A stretch of DNA of 64,000 bases, taken from positions 1 to 64,000 of the forward strand of contig DATBFG010000071.1 in assembly GCA_036558645.1 (NCBI GenBank), given 5' to 3'. Source of the DNA: DATBFG01 sp036558645. Its GTDB lineage: Bacteria > Acidobacteriota > Terriglobia > Terriglobales > Acidobacteriaceae. Below, in pieces: positions 1-8,600 of this stretch (position 1 is its first letter; every line of letters starts with the position of its first letter). The translations under genes and the position numbers were made by a program. Under the pieces are notes generated by a model, which did not search any database, was not told the DNA's origin, and saw only the letters and a program-made list of their open reading frames with translations.

Positions 1-429
1 ATCTCGGCCCTGGTTGCTTCATTGGCAGGGTTTACGACGTTCTCAGATCTTGGGGTCTCAAAGGGCCTTGTTGTCACGCTTGACCCAGAGCGGTGCGAAG
101 TTGCTGGTGCCAACAGGGTGATCTTTTTGCGCATAGCTGAATCCGGGAAAGTCTTCCTCAACAATGAGCCACTGACCAGGAGCAATCTGGCAGGCCTTTT
201 GTCAGAACTTTTTAGCAAGAGAGAGCGTCGCACGCTTCATGTGCTTGGACACGATCAAGCTTCTTTTCAGACCATAGCAGATGTGATCGATATAGTAGGA
301 GGTGTCCAGAGCACCACGAGGCCAGGGCTACTCGACATCGAAGTGCGCTTGGTTACTCCTGCCACAGTCAAAACTGGATGCATTGCTTCTCCTTCGCAGT
401 TCGTTCCAATTCGACACAGTCCGAAGTAG
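1..429 (+). CDS. ExbD/TolR-like protein, C-terminal part (runs off left edge)
   Basis: The reading frame is open from the first base of the window, so the N-terminus is missing. A TTG at 22 is the first possible internal start but is probably not the real one, because a short hydrophobic stretch (ISALVASLAGFTTF) precedes and includes it. The remaining ~140 residues resemble the periplasmic domain of ExbD/TolR: a strand-rich part with GKVFLNNEPL followed by a helix-strand unit (RTLHVLGHDQASFQTIADVID). Proteins of this family work with an ExbB/TolQ channel to couple the proton-motive force to outer-membrane transport. The partner would lie to the left. The assignment rests on general pattern only; another small periplasmic domain protein is possible. 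Confidence 0.55.
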   Translation: MSALVASLAGFTTFSDLGVSKGLVVTLDPERCEVAGANRVIFLRIAESGKVFLNNEPLTRSNLAGLLSELFSKRERRTLHVLGHDQASFQTIADVIDIVGGVQSTTRPGLLDIEVRLVTPATVKTGCIASPSQFVPIRHSPK

Positions 430-481
430 TTGACGATAAATCCCTATCTCCACCAAGAAGGCCTTCTCTCGTCGTTTGCGA

Positions 482-841
482 TTAGGTCCACCAGTCTGCT
501 GGGGGATTTTCGATCTCCCAAAAGTCGCAGGCTGGATGGTCGAACTCAAGTCCCAGCAACCATGACACACCTTCGGTCAGGGGACGAACGAGAACAACTC
601 TGGCCCTCTTGATTCGGCCATTGGCAACCAACTCCACCGCAATCGGCAACTCTTTTTCCAGTTTCTCGCGCACAATAACCCCGCATCCATGTGCATTGAT
701 AACGAGTGTCTCGCATCTCCCGGCAAAGTTGCGCGCAGGATCAAGGCTTGTAATCACGACCGGGATCTGGCGGGACAGTCGTGTACTACGTCTGCTATTA
801 CTCTCGTGTCCCTTTGGCGTGGTTCCTACGCTTAGATTCAA
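482..841 (-). CDS. PilZ domain protein
   Basis: A 119-residue protein starting at TTG; no in-frame ATG is available before the upstream stop. It opens with an Arg-rich segment (RRSTRLSRQIPVVI) followed by a beta-rich stretch containing CETLVINAHGCGVIV and ending in WLLGLEFD. This matches the short stand-alone PilZ-type proteins common in Acidobacteria. PilZ domains often bind cyclic di-GMP through RxxxR and (D/N)xSxxG motifs. Here the first motif is RRSTR, but the second reads NAHGCG instead of the canonical form, so nucleotide binding is uncertain. It is a likely cytoplasmic signalling or adaptor protein. No operon partner is visible. Confidence 0.65.
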   Translation of the reverse strand: MNLSVGTTPKGHESNSRRSTRLSRQIPVVITSLDPARNFAGRCETLVINAHGCGVIVREKLEKELPIAVELVANGRIKRARVVLVRPLTEGVSWLLGLEFDHPACDFWEIENPPADWWT

Positions 842-1173
842 CGTCCGTCGGCCCCCAGATTCATACTAAAGCTTGCCGGATACGCGGCACGGTCTTCTGT
901 GTTTAGTTCGGATTTCGTAACAGGAAGGTCGCGAGCATTTCGGAAAGCACGTGGTGGTGAAAGTAATATCGCGATTTCAGCCATGAACCTGCTCGACAGG
1001 CGAATGGAGGGCGCAAACTTGTGCTAACGCCTGATTTCAACAATTGACCCGAAGCATGTAGCATCTAGCGGTGCTTCGTCTATGTAGGCCGCGTTGGATT
1101 GCGCCATTAGTACACGGATGCGTCTTTGGGTTGACATGGGTTCTCTATTGGTTGCAGTCGCGGCCGATGCTCG
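842..1173. other. gene-poor stretch
   Basis: No convincing coding sequence, RNA gene or terminator is visible here. Short open frames exist on both strands, but they lack recognisable protein features and overlap one another. The stretch separates the PilZ gene from a possible small membrane protein. Confidence 0.4.
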
Positions 1174-1371
1174 ATGGTCCCGCCCAATGGCCTTTCACGG
1201 ATCTTCTTTAGCGACCTTCCTTTCTCGCTGGTCGCGTTTGGGAAGATGTGGAATGCGGGAAAGAATGTTCCATATGCAGTGGCCGCGTGGGGAATCGTTG
1301 GAACCCTATGGTGGTACATTTTGGGGCTATTAATCGAACAAGGTGTGAGGTGGGCAAAGCCCAATGAGTGA
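1174..1371 (+). CDS. possible small membrane protein
   Basis: A 65-residue frame. Its C-terminal half has a plausible hydrophobic helix (AVAAWGIVGTLWWYILGLLI) followed by a charged tail, as in a single-pass membrane protein. There is no strong ribosome-binding site at the ATG. A second frame upstream (from about 1119) encodes another hydrophobic stretch (MRLWVDMGSLLVAVAA). The locus may therefore be a small gene broken by a frameshift, or chance. Product and function are unknown. Confidence 0.2.
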   Translation: MVPPNGLSRIFFSDLPFSLVAFGKMWNAGKNVPYAVAAWGIVGTLWWYILGLLIEQGVRWAKPNE

Positions 1372-1390
1372 AATCGCCTGACTGCAACAG

Positions 1391-1774
1391 TCACGATGTC
1401 GGTGGAACCTTCACAGCTTTAACCAACACCCAAATAATTGCTGCTGAGATAGGTAAGAATACGAGATGCCATGCCGGTTGTTTTCCACTGAGAACGTCGG
1501 AAATAGCACCCAGTAGACCAAAAGCATAAGGCGCGACCATTACAAGTAACAACCGTCTCCGATACTTTGCGTCTCGCTCGGCGCGATCAGCGGCCTGACA
1601 TACTCGCCACGCTGCCCAACCGAAGAAGGCGCAGGTTCCCAACACGGCAAGAATGATCAATACAATAATTCCCGGACTTGTAGTTCCTGACGCACCTGCG
1701 GCTGTCATCCGAGAAATTATGACTGAAATCGTAGTTGCTGTTAAATCCCTATAACGCTCATTGACATACTTCAA
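1391..1774 (-). CDS. hypothetical three-helix membrane protein
   Basis: A 127-residue protein with three predicted membrane helices: roughly residues 34-57 (IIVLIILAVLGTCAFFGWAA), 75-92 (LLLVMVAPYAFGLLGAI) and 102-120 (HLVFLPISAAIIWVLVKAV). A basic loop (RAERDAKYRRR) after the first helix suggests that this loop is cytoplasmic. I do not recognise the family. An internal ATG at residue 23 is an alternative start and would remove the polar N-terminus. Confidence 0.5.
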   Translation of the reverse strand: MKYVNERYRDLTATTISVIISRMTAAGASGTTSPGIIVLIILAVLGTCAFFGWAAWRVCQAADRAERDAKYRRRLLLVMVAPYAFGLLGAISDVLSGKQPAWHLVFLPISAAIIWVLVKAVKVPPTS

Positions 1775-2007
1775 ACCTCACGCTTAGAGACTAAATACAC
1801 CCGAAAAGATTGCGAATCGAAGGTTCCTCGACGCAGGAGATATCACTCACCCCGTAGCCCTTGATTCATTCTTCTGTCGTGAAGAAGATCTTCGAGCGCG
1901 GAATTCCAACCCAAGAACTTCTTTCCTATTACGTGCCTTGAAATACTTGCAGGTACTTGGCAGTTCCCGCAGTCTGTTGTAAGTTGTTGAAAATCAAAAT
2001 CTAGCCG

Positions 2008-2054
2008 CCTTGACACGGAAGAGGTCGATGGTTCGAATCCATTCGGGCCTACCA
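2008..2054 (+). tRNA. tRNA-Val(GAC) 3' half; probable attachment-site remnant
   Basis: The 47 bases hold the 3' part of a tRNA. They comprise an anticodon loop with GAC, a 3' anticodon strand GGAAG, the AGGTC variable region, and a T-arm with 5-base stem GATGG/CCATT around TTCGAAT. The 3' acceptor strand CGGGCCT, discriminator A and encoded CCA follow. The upstream bases CCGCC do not pair properly with GGAAG, where an intact tRNA would have CTTCC. No AGGCCCG acceptor strand is present 5'. The homology therefore begins in the anticodon loop, the usual crossover region for integrases that use tRNA genes. By that logic the intact tRNA-Val and the element lie to the left, partly outside the window. 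Confidence 0.75.
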
Positions 2055-2062
2055 TCTCCCTC

Positions 2063-3640
2063 TCAATGCTTTAGCGGCATGTTTGTGATTGCACTTCTCA
2101 TCCTTCCAACTCCAGATTCAGACGATGATGACGTAACCTTATTGCTGACGTCGGTGGTTATCCCCAGTTCGCGGATGGCATCTCCCGCCCCGCTGAGGTT
2201 CACAAGGCGCATTTCAGAATACTTGCGTGACAGAATTACGCCGAGCGCCCCGCCACGGAAAGCAGCCAGGACTGCATCCTTCACGGTTGCAGGTGTTCTC
2301 TTGCTGTGGCTTGGCTCGGTGGGGATGTCAATATCGATGCCTGGCCAGATCAGCGTTTTGGTTCCGGCCACTCCATCTAGTGCTCGTTTGGTCTCGCGAT
2401 ACACGTAGTCGGCTGACAAGCCTTTGCGAGGAATTTCATCATAGGGGCCCTCCTTCAGCCCCATCACCGCATAGTTAAAATCGATGAGGCCTTGCTTGGA
2501 GAGGTCTCCATAGAGTGTCGAGCCGATATTGTCCGCATAAAGTGCCATCCGCTCGCCACCACAGTTGTTGTACATAACTACCTTGATGAAATCAGAATAC
2601 TTGGAGAGCTCATGCAAATCCTGTTCCGCCCGGTAAATGGGATTGAAAGAGTTGTTGTGCCAGATATGCCAACCGACAGGGAGCGAGGCCTTGGCAGCTT
2701 TCACGGTTTGGTAAATTGAGGCATAGTTCTCTCGGAGGCTCTCGGTAAACAGCATCTCCCACGCAATCACTTCAGGGTACCGCAGGAATATCCGCCAAAC
2801 CTGAACATAGTAGCCGTCGGTGGGGCGTTTGCCGGAGCGGGCTGCACGTACGAACTTTTCCAGTTCGAGAAATCCCTGCTTGGCACGTTCCACATTGATC
2901 CCGCGTTCCTTGGCTTTTCGCTGACAAAATTCACAAAAGCAAGTCACGCTGCCAGGATCGATTGGCGGGACATCGTGCGTGGCTCCCAAACTGTCTGACA
3001 GCGCTCCCTGGCGCTCCGATCCCCACATGATTCCGTCGATCTCATAAGAACGGGCGTAATCCTCAACGAGGCCCATGAAGAAGTTTCTGTAGTCGGGATT
3101 GTTGACGCAAAGTGTCTCAGCATTGCGGCCGTAGAGATCTCGTTCCTGCACATTCTGGATGCCCGGCAAATCGCTGCGAAAGACGTCTTCAAGCCAACAG
3201 ATCACTTTCATCCCACGCTTTTTCGCAGCAGGAATCACTTCGGCCAGGATATCCAGGTCGCCATGGTCAGGAGCGCGAGTGTCTTTGAGAACGGTATTTT
3301 TGTAGTACTGAGGGTGGGGGATGGCAAAGTTCCCACCGTGGAAATTGAGGTCGTACTCCTGCTTGCCATGATCCGGCAGTGGTTGGCCGGGAATTTGCCT
3401 TCCGGCAATACCTCGACCATAGGTAAAAACAGCTAGGAATAAGGTGTTTACGCGGGCGCGATCCTGAAGAATGTCGAGTACTCTCTCGGTTCCTTCATCG
3501 ACAAAAGACACAGCTCCGATCTGAATGCCAATCATTTTCGAGGACACGGCCGCATTACCTAGTTGAGGCATGCCCAGGGCAATGCCAGTACCTGCCGCAA
3601 CTCTCAGAAATTCACGCCGACTCACGTCGAATTTCAACAT
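2063..3640 (-). CDS. Tat-exported TIM-barrel (glycoside hydrolase-like) protein
   Basis: A 525-residue protein with a twin-arginine signal at the N-terminus (SRREFLRVAAGTGIALGMP), so it is exported folded. The body looks like a (beta/alpha)8 barrel of the putative family-10/GH-like type. Supporting segments are KVICWLEDVF near residue 150, an acidic strand end DGIMWGSERQG near residue 200, a CFCEFCQRKAKERG element near residue 235 and GWHIWHNNSF near residue 325. The Glu of WGSERQG is a candidate catalytic acid, and the CxCxxC cysteines could bind a metal or form disulphides. The substrate is unknown. The gene begins just beyond the tRNA-Val remnant, with its 3' end 9 bp from it. The family is not certain; export and fold class are more secure than catalysis. 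Confidence 0.6.
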   Translation of the reverse strand: MLKFDVSRREFLRVAAGTGIALGMPQLGNAAVSSKMIGIQIGAVSFVDEGTERVLDILQDRARVNTLFLAVFTYGRGIAGRQIPGQPLPDHGKQEYDLNFHGGNFAIPHPQYYKNTVLKDTRAPDHGDLDILAEVIPAAKKRGMKVICWLEDVFRSDLPGIQNVQERDLYGRNAETLCVNNPDYRNFFMGLVEDYARSYEIDGIMWGSERQGALSDSLGATHDVPPIDPGSVTCFCEFCQRKAKERGINVERAKQGFLELEKFVRAARSGKRPTDGYYVQVWRIFLRYPEVIAWEMLFTESLRENYASIYQTVKAAKASLPVGWHIWHNNSFNPIYRAEQDLHELSKYSDFIKVVMYNNCGGERMALYADNIGSTLYGDLSKQGLIDFNYAVMGLKEGPYDEIPRKGLSADYVYRETKRALDGVAGTKTLIWPGIDIDIPTEPSHSKRTPATVKDAVLAAFRGGALGVILSRKYSEMRLVNLSGAGDAIRELGITTDVSNKVTSSSSESGVGRMRSAITNMPLKH

Positions 3641-3936
3641 GTCGCTCCCTAGTTGTTGTTCGCGCTAATGACTTTGTATTTATATTACGAATTATTGCGA
3701 ATCATTTCTTTTTATTTCGGAAAAATAGAGATGTTTTGTTGCTGCGCCATTGCTGAGATTTCATTGCAGTTGATGGCATGGATTGCCCCGCAGTCCTGAA
3801 TTCGCCCACCGCCGTCAAGCCTTGCCCGGCATCATGCGAGACGAAGTCCGAAGTCAACTCTGGATCGGTGGAATTGGGCGGAACTTAACATCTGCCTCGA
3901 ACCTGGGTCCAGGTTACCTGACGCGAGGTTTCTTCG
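3641..3936. other. intergenic, AT-rich near the Tat gene
   Basis: No gene is supported. The part at 3670-3730 is AT-rich (TATTTATATTACGAATTATT) and lies just upstream of the leftward Tat gene, so it may hold its promoter. No clear -35/-10 pair or terminator hairpin could be fixed. Confidence 0.4.
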
Positions 3937-6768
3937 TTACCGGCCGCTGTCTACTGCTGCCGAGCGGCGCTCAATCTCTCCGGCAACGGTAACTAAGTAC
4001 CCATTGCCACTAAGTCGCGAAGCGTTTGGAACCCGATACAAGATATCCAAGCTTTTCTTGTACGATTCCAGGGCGATTTCAGAAAGGTCGGAACGGGCTG
4101 TCACATCGGCGGCTCTCTGGGCCCTTAGAGCGGCAGTGTCTCCTTCGCCCGTATATGCCTCCGCAGCGGCGGAGAGTGCTGGAAAATCGTTTTGTTGAAG
4201 GGAGGCTGGGACCCGGGCGATTTCGAGAGCTTTTTGATAGTGGACGTCGGCCTCATGCGACTTGCCCATTTTTAGTAATACACCGCCGATCTTAGCCTCA
4301 ACCATGGCCAGGTCACAACGCGCATCGTCGAAGTGCTGTTGATCTTCTGCCAAACCAGCAGCCGACTCCTGGTACGACTTGAGAGCCTGCTCGTACTTGC
4401 CAGTATCCGCCTGCACCTCTGCGATCCATGCCCGCATTGTCGTCGGGCCGGGCCCCACATCCTCCTCAAGATGGAGAGAGAGGTAGCCCTGAAGGGCGCC
4501 TTCGAGAATGGGCAGTGCTTGTGCATAACGTTTATCGACGGCCAGTGCCCTGCCCTCCTGAAACCTCGCCGTCCAAACGTCGGATTGCAGCATCTTGTTT
4601 TCGGGGTCGAGCTTGGCCAAACGCTCGAGCGGCTGCAGTGATCGGCGATAATCATCGAGGGCTGCCGCTACATCGCCCTCCATTAGCCTAAGTTCGCCAC
4701 GTCGGCCCTGTGCGGCACTGACTTCGCGCATGATCCCCGGGTCTCCACCGGTTTGCCTCACCAGGGCTTCAAAGTCTGCGATCCCGCTATTCATCAACTG
4801 AAGGCCCTCAGTTCGTGACCCGAACCGCCCGATTTCGTGCGCCAAAAGGACCTTAACCTTCGCGATCCGTCGGCCGATGTCGGGATAAGACGGGTTCATG
4901 CGTTGAATCTGCTGCCGCAACTCGAGAACTTTGCGAAAGAAAGCGATGGATTGCAAGCGATCTCCAACCGCATCCTGAATCTCTGCAAGGATGTAGTATT
5001 CGTCGGCGAGCTCGTTTTTAAGATTCGCATCATCCGCGTGAACGGCGAGCAACGGTTCCGTAACAGCGAGCGCACGTTTGATCTCCGCCATCCCCGCGGG
5101 TTCGTAAATATCACGAAACGCGCGCCAACGGTATGCCATTGCAAGATTGACCTGATCTTGCAAGTTGTTCGGATTTGCTTTTGCAACCTCCTCAAACAAT
5201 GTCATGGCCTTGCGGTTGCTGACCTCCGCTGCCTGCACCTGTCCGAGATTGGATTGTGTTGTGTCGCCCTGCACCGTCGCTAGTCGTTGGTAGGCCCACG
5301 CTAACTCGCGCTGCAGGTTTGGGTCGCCAGCCGAATCCTGCGACAACTTATCGAGGTACTCCACCGCCCTATCGAGGAGAAGCTTCCTGGAAGGCGTCGC
5401 GCCGGGCAAGCCTTGGATTGAGTCGTGGATTTCGAAGATGAGAGAGTTGGCTAGTTCGCGCACATCGCGGAATCGCTTCTCCGCCCTGGCAGATTGCTGC
5501 GCGGCAATCTGGGCTTCTCTAGCGGCAATGTGGGCCTGCCGAATGGTTGCGGCGATCCCAGCCGTGACCGTTAAGATGAGCATCGCAGTAGCAGCGATCA
5601 CGGCACGATTCCTACGGATGAACTTACCGGCACGATAACGGAATGATCCTCGGACCGCCGCAACCGGCAGGCCCTCCAGATGACGGCGAATGTCTTCAGC
5701 AAATTGTTCGGCGGATGAGTATCGCTGTTCGGGTTCTTTGCGAATCGCTTTGAGGATGATGGCGTCAAGATCACCTTTCAGGCGCGGCAGAACTTTGTCA
5801 TTCTTGGAGATGCTGATCCCAATTCGCCGCTCGCGAGCGCTGCTGGGACGCGCCGGTTCCGCAACGCAAATTGTGTTCGCTAGTTGCAGCGGAGTGCGAG
5901 TTTCTTCCCCATAAGGTGAGCACCCGGTGAACAGCTTGAACAGCACCACACCGAGTGAATACACATCCGTCGACGTGCTGATTGGCTCGCCCCGAATTTG
6001 CTCAGGACTGGCATATTCGGGCGTCATAGGACGTAGAAGCGTGGTCTCGGCTCCAGATGGAGAATCGAGAATTTTGGCGATTCCGAAGTCCAGCAGCTTG
6101 GGGAGAGAATTTGCGGTGACCAAAATATTGCTGGGCTTTATGTCGCGATGGATCACAAGCCGCTGATGCGCGTATTGAACAGCTGCGCAGACCTGAATGA
6201 AAAGCCGCAAGCGCTCTGCTACTCCAAAGTCATGCTCCTCGCAGTACTGGTCGATGGGTGTGCCCTCGATCAGTTCCATAACCAGATAAGGGATACCGTC
6301 TTCTGTGGTGCCACCGTCATGTAGGCGGGCGATGTTGGGATGATCAAGCGAGGCCAATATCTGGCGCTCATGCCGGAAACGTTCCAGTACAAAGGATGAA
6401 TCCAGTCCGACCCTCACCAGCTTTATCGCGACCTGTTTGTCATACTCGCCGTCTGCACGTACAGCTCGATAGACCTCGCCCATGCCACCGTGGCCGACTT
6501 CTGCCACGATCTGATAAACGCCAATCTTGCGTCCGATCCGGCCCGGATTGGGCCCATGCTCCGGCAGTATTCCGCTCAGATCGACGACTGGATTTTGCAA
6601 GAAGACACTGCCTGCCTTCTCGTGGAAACTCAGGAGAGACTCGAGCTCATGGCGAAGCCCGGGATCATCGGCACCTACTTGATTCAAGTATGCAGGGCGC
6701 TCACCAACTGGCAAGGCGATAGCTCTGTCGAGGATCTCGCGCACCTTCTGCCAGCGTTGGGAATTCAT
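3937..6768 (-). CDS. transmembrane Ser/Thr protein kinase with TPR sensor region
   Basis: A 943-residue protein. Residues 84-365 form a complete Hanks-type kinase: glycine loop GHGGMG (92-97), Lys116 in VAIKLV, catalytic loop HRDIKPSN (207-214), DFG (227-229) and an EYASPEQ activation segment near 251. One membrane helix follows (about 388-409), preceded by RRNR. The C-terminal ~530 residues are helical TPR-like repeats, predicted to be extracytoplasmic, which may sense a ligand or bind a partner. Its start overlaps the stop of the sigma-factor gene by ATGA, so the two are co-translated. Such pairs are typical of Acidobacteria and Planctomycetes. By inference the kinase transmits a signal to the co-encoded sigma factor or its targets. 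Confidence 0.93.
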   Translation of the reverse strand: MNSQRWQKVREILDRAIALPVGERPAYLNQVGADDPGLRHELESLLSFHEKAGSVFLQNPVVDLSGILPEHGPNPGRIGRKIGVYQIVAEVGHGGMGEVYRAVRADGEYDKQVAIKLVRVGLDSSFVLERFRHERQILASLDHPNIARLHDGGTTEDGIPYLVMELIEGTPIDQYCEEHDFGVAERLRLFIQVCAAVQYAHQRLVIHRDIKPSNILVTANSLPKLLDFGIAKILDSPSGAETTLLRPMTPEYASPEQIRGEPISTSTDVYSLGVVLFKLFTGCSPYGEETRTPLQLANTICVAEPARPSSARERRIGISISKNDKVLPRLKGDLDAIILKAIRKEPEQRYSSAEQFAEDIRRHLEGLPVAAVRGSFRYRAGKFIRRNRAVIAATAMLILTVTAGIAATIRQAHIAAREAQIAAQQSARAEKRFRDVRELANSLIFEIHDSIQGLPGATPSRKLLLDRAVEYLDKLSQDSAGDPNLQRELAWAYQRLATVQGDTTQSNLGQVQAAEVSNRKAMTLFEEVAKANPNNLQDQVNLAMAYRWRAFRDIYEPAGMAEIKRALAVTEPLLAVHADDANLKNELADEYYILAEIQDAVGDRLQSIAFFRKVLELRQQIQRMNPSYPDIGRRIAKVKVLLAHEIGRFGSRTEGLQLMNSGIADFEALVRQTGGDPGIMREVSAAQGRRGELRLMEGDVAAALDDYRRSLQPLERLAKLDPENKMLQSDVWTARFQEGRALAVDKRYAQALPILEGALQGYLSLHLEEDVGPGPTTMRAWIAEVQADTGKYEQALKSYQESAAGLAEDQQHFDDARCDLAMVEAKIGGVLLKMGKSHEADVHYQKALEIARVPASLQQNDFPALSAAAEAYTGEGDTAALRAQRAADVTARSDLSEIALESYKKSLDILYRVPNASRLSGNGYLVTVAGEIERRSAAVDSGR

Positions 6769-7343
6769 GTTGCGGCGCTCCGATCGAGCTCGCGATACAG
6801 CCAGGCGCGTGCAGTAACCCAGTCTCGCTTTACCGTGGAAGGCGAGATGCCCAGGACTTCTGCGGTGTCCTCGATCGAAAGCCCTCCGAAGAACTTCAAT
6901 TCAACCACCCGGCACTGCTGCATATCCATCGCAGCAAGACTGTTTAAGGCGTCATCCAATGCAACGATATCAACGTCGACAGCTTGCGGCTGTTCTTCCG
7001 CTTCGTCCAAAGCCAACTTATATGCGTCGCCTCCCCGCTTGGAGGCGCGGTGGTTGCGCGCGTAGTCGACCAGAATCTGGCGCATGAGTTGAGCCGCCAC
7101 CGCGAAGAAATGAGCGCGATTCTGCCACTGCGGCACCTGCTGCTGCGTCAGTCGAACGTAGGCTTCGTGTACGAGAGCAGTGCTTTGTAGGGTGTGGTCG
7201 GGGCGTTCGTTGTTGAGATAGTGCTGCGCGATCCGGCGCAGTTCGCTATATACGAGTGGAATCAGCGAATCAAGGGCCGCCTTCTCTCCGCCTCGCCACC
7301 GCACCAGCAATTCAGTTACTTGACTAGAGGGCCCGCGCTGCAA
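6765..7343 (-). CDS. ECF-type RNA polymerase sigma factor (TIGR02999-like)
   Basis: A 192-residue sigma factor with region 2 (LVYSELRRIAQHYLNNERPDHTL..., residues 28-90) and region 4 helix-turn-helix (LSIEDTAEVLGISPSTVKRD, about 155-175). The motif ALVHEAYVRL and the WQNRAHFFAVAAQLMRQILVDYAR segment are characteristic of the Acidobacteria/Planctomycetes ECF group encoded next to Ser/Thr kinases. The start is TTG with AAGG upstream. A nearby ATG is out of frame. It overlaps the kinase by ATGA. The usual anti-sigma factor is absent; in this group, control by the kinase is the expected alternative (inference). Confidence 0.92.
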   Translation of the reverse strand: MQRGPSSQVTELLVRWRGGEKAALDSLIPLVYSELRRIAQHYLNNERPDHTLQSTALVHEAYVRLTQQQVPQWQNRAHFFAVAAQLMRQILVDYARNHRASKRGGDAYKLALDEAEEQPQAVDVDIVALDDALNSLAAMDMQQCRVVELKFFGGLSIEDTAEVLGISPSTVKRDWVTARAWLYRELDRSAAT

Positions 7344-7727
7344 GTGTGCCTTCCCATGCCGCTCAGCGGGGGATGCGGCAGAACGGGAGCATATCCACTG
7401 CCTGTTTCCGTGTCAATAGCTTGAAAAACCGTGAGTTAAGTCCAAGCCTTCCATTGCCGGCTATCCCTCTCCATACGTTCAAAATCCCCAGTGACCCAAA
7501 AACAGGGTGATTTTTCGCCTTTTGAAATAGGGGGAGAGAGCAGGCTCGAAGCCGGGCTTTGCCTGATGACAGTTCACGAGACTTAGATCTCGCAGTCGAG
7601 CCTGCTCCTTTTAACTCTAGCCTTGGGGAAAAGTTCAAATACCCACCTGCATGATCTGTTGGCGAGCAGCAGAAAATCACGCCAGAGATAGGCAGTTCTT
7701 GCGATCGATTTCGTTGGAGGAGATCTG
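7344..7727. other. divergent intergenic region
   Basis: The 384 bp lie between the leftward sigma-factor gene and the rightward DUF11 gene, so promoters for both should lie here. The one structured element is the 12-bp inverted repeat listed separately. A leftward open frame covering 7363-7773 is not supported, because it overlaps the signal peptide of the next gene. Confidence 0.5.
7538..7607. repeat. 12-bp perfect inverted repeat, 46-bp spacer
   Basis: GAGCAGGCTCGA at 7538-7549 is exactly mirrored by TCGAGCCTGCTC at 7596-7607, the latter followed by CTTTT. It lies in the promoter region between the sigma factor and the secreted protein. It could be a pair of operator half-sites, a long-armed RNA hairpin in the 5' leader of the DUF11 gene, or a terminator-like structure. 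None of these can be decided from sequence alone. Confidence 0.5.
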
Positions 7728-8540
7728 ATGCTTCAATACACCAAAGTTGCCGCCATCTTTCGGCTGACCTCATTCATCGCCGTCATGGTCGTCGGGTCAA
7801 TAGCGTTGGCACAATCCGCCAGTCTGTCGATGACGCTTGCGGTCGATCCGACGTTCGATGTTGATATCAACGGCAATCAGACTTACACAGCGACTATCAC
7901 CAATTCCGGTTCGGGTGACGCTAACAATCTATCGGTCACTTTCACGCTGCCAGGTGACGACATACCGATCTCTGCAACGCCCGGTTCATGCAGTTTTGTA
8001 CCGGGATCACAACTCACAGTGATTTGTGCCCTGGGGACGTTGCCCGCGGGTGGAACAACAACGGCCGTGGTTGTAGCTCATCCTACGGTGGTTGGAGAAA
8101 AAGACGCCTCCGCCGCCGCCTCGGAATCCGGTGGAAGCTCGGCCAATGCTTCGACGAGTAGTCAAATCATTGAAGTTGGCATCAGCGACGTGCAGATCAC
8201 TCTCACCGACAGCCCTGATCCCGCGCAGGTAGGTAAGAATCTGACATACACCGCTACGGCTCTGAACCTCGGGGATGATTCCGCAGCCAACGTGTCTATT
8301 ACCGTAACTCCACCATCAGGCGTCAGGCTGGTGTCCGCATCGAACGGCTGCCGGCGAGCTGGATCCGTGGTGATCTGCGCCGTGGGCTCGATCGGGCCGG
8401 GGCAAAGTGCCTCCATCAGCCTCACGGTGAAACCCCAGCTCTCCGGGTGGATGTATGCCAGTGCAGGTGTGCAATTGAGCACGCCAGATCCATCGTTCAC
8501 AAACAACAGCGCGGCGGCCAGGACTTGGGTAAATCCCTAA
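7728..8540 (+). CDS. secreted protein with two DUF11/CARDB-like beta domains
   Basis: A 270-residue protein with a strong GGAGGAGAT site 3 bases from the ATG. A Sec signal peptide spans about residues 1-29 and ends in IALAQS. Two Ig-like repeats follow. The first, at about 32-140, has DINGNQTYTATITNSGSGDA. The second, at about 150-262, has PAQVGKNLTYTATALNLGDD and ends ITVTPP...VTVKP. This is the DUF11 pattern found in surface and secreted bacterial proteins. No catalytic residues are apparent, so a structural or adhesive role is likely. It lies 60 bp upstream of another secreted protein in the same direction, probably co-transcribed. Confidence 0.75.
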   Translation: MLQYTKVAAIFRLTSFIAVMVVGSIALAQSASLSMTLAVDPTFDVDINGNQTYTATITNSGSGDANNLSVTFTLPGDDIPISATPGSCSFVPGSQLTVICALGTLPAGGTTTAVVVAHPTVVGEKDASAAASESGGSSANASTSSQIIEVGISDVQITLTDSPDPAQVGKNLTYTATALNLGDDSAANVSITVTPPSGVRLVSASNGCRRAGSVVICAVGSIGPGQSASISLTVKPQLSGWMYASAGVQLSTPDPSFTNNSAAARTWVNP

Positions 8541-8600
8541 GTTCGCGGCTTCACACTTTCACCATGACCGGATTCGAAATCGCCAGAGGAGAAAACCATC

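Noticed and set aside
1843..2055. Leftward 70-codon frame beginning MVGPNGFEPSTSSVS
   Set aside because: It is the antisense translation of the tRNA-Val 3' half and adjoining DNA; a familiar artefact of tRNA ends, not a gene.
7363..7773. Leftward 136-codon frame upstream of the DUF11 gene
   Set aside because: No protein-like features; it overlaps the start and signal peptide of a well-supported rightward gene and covers its control region.
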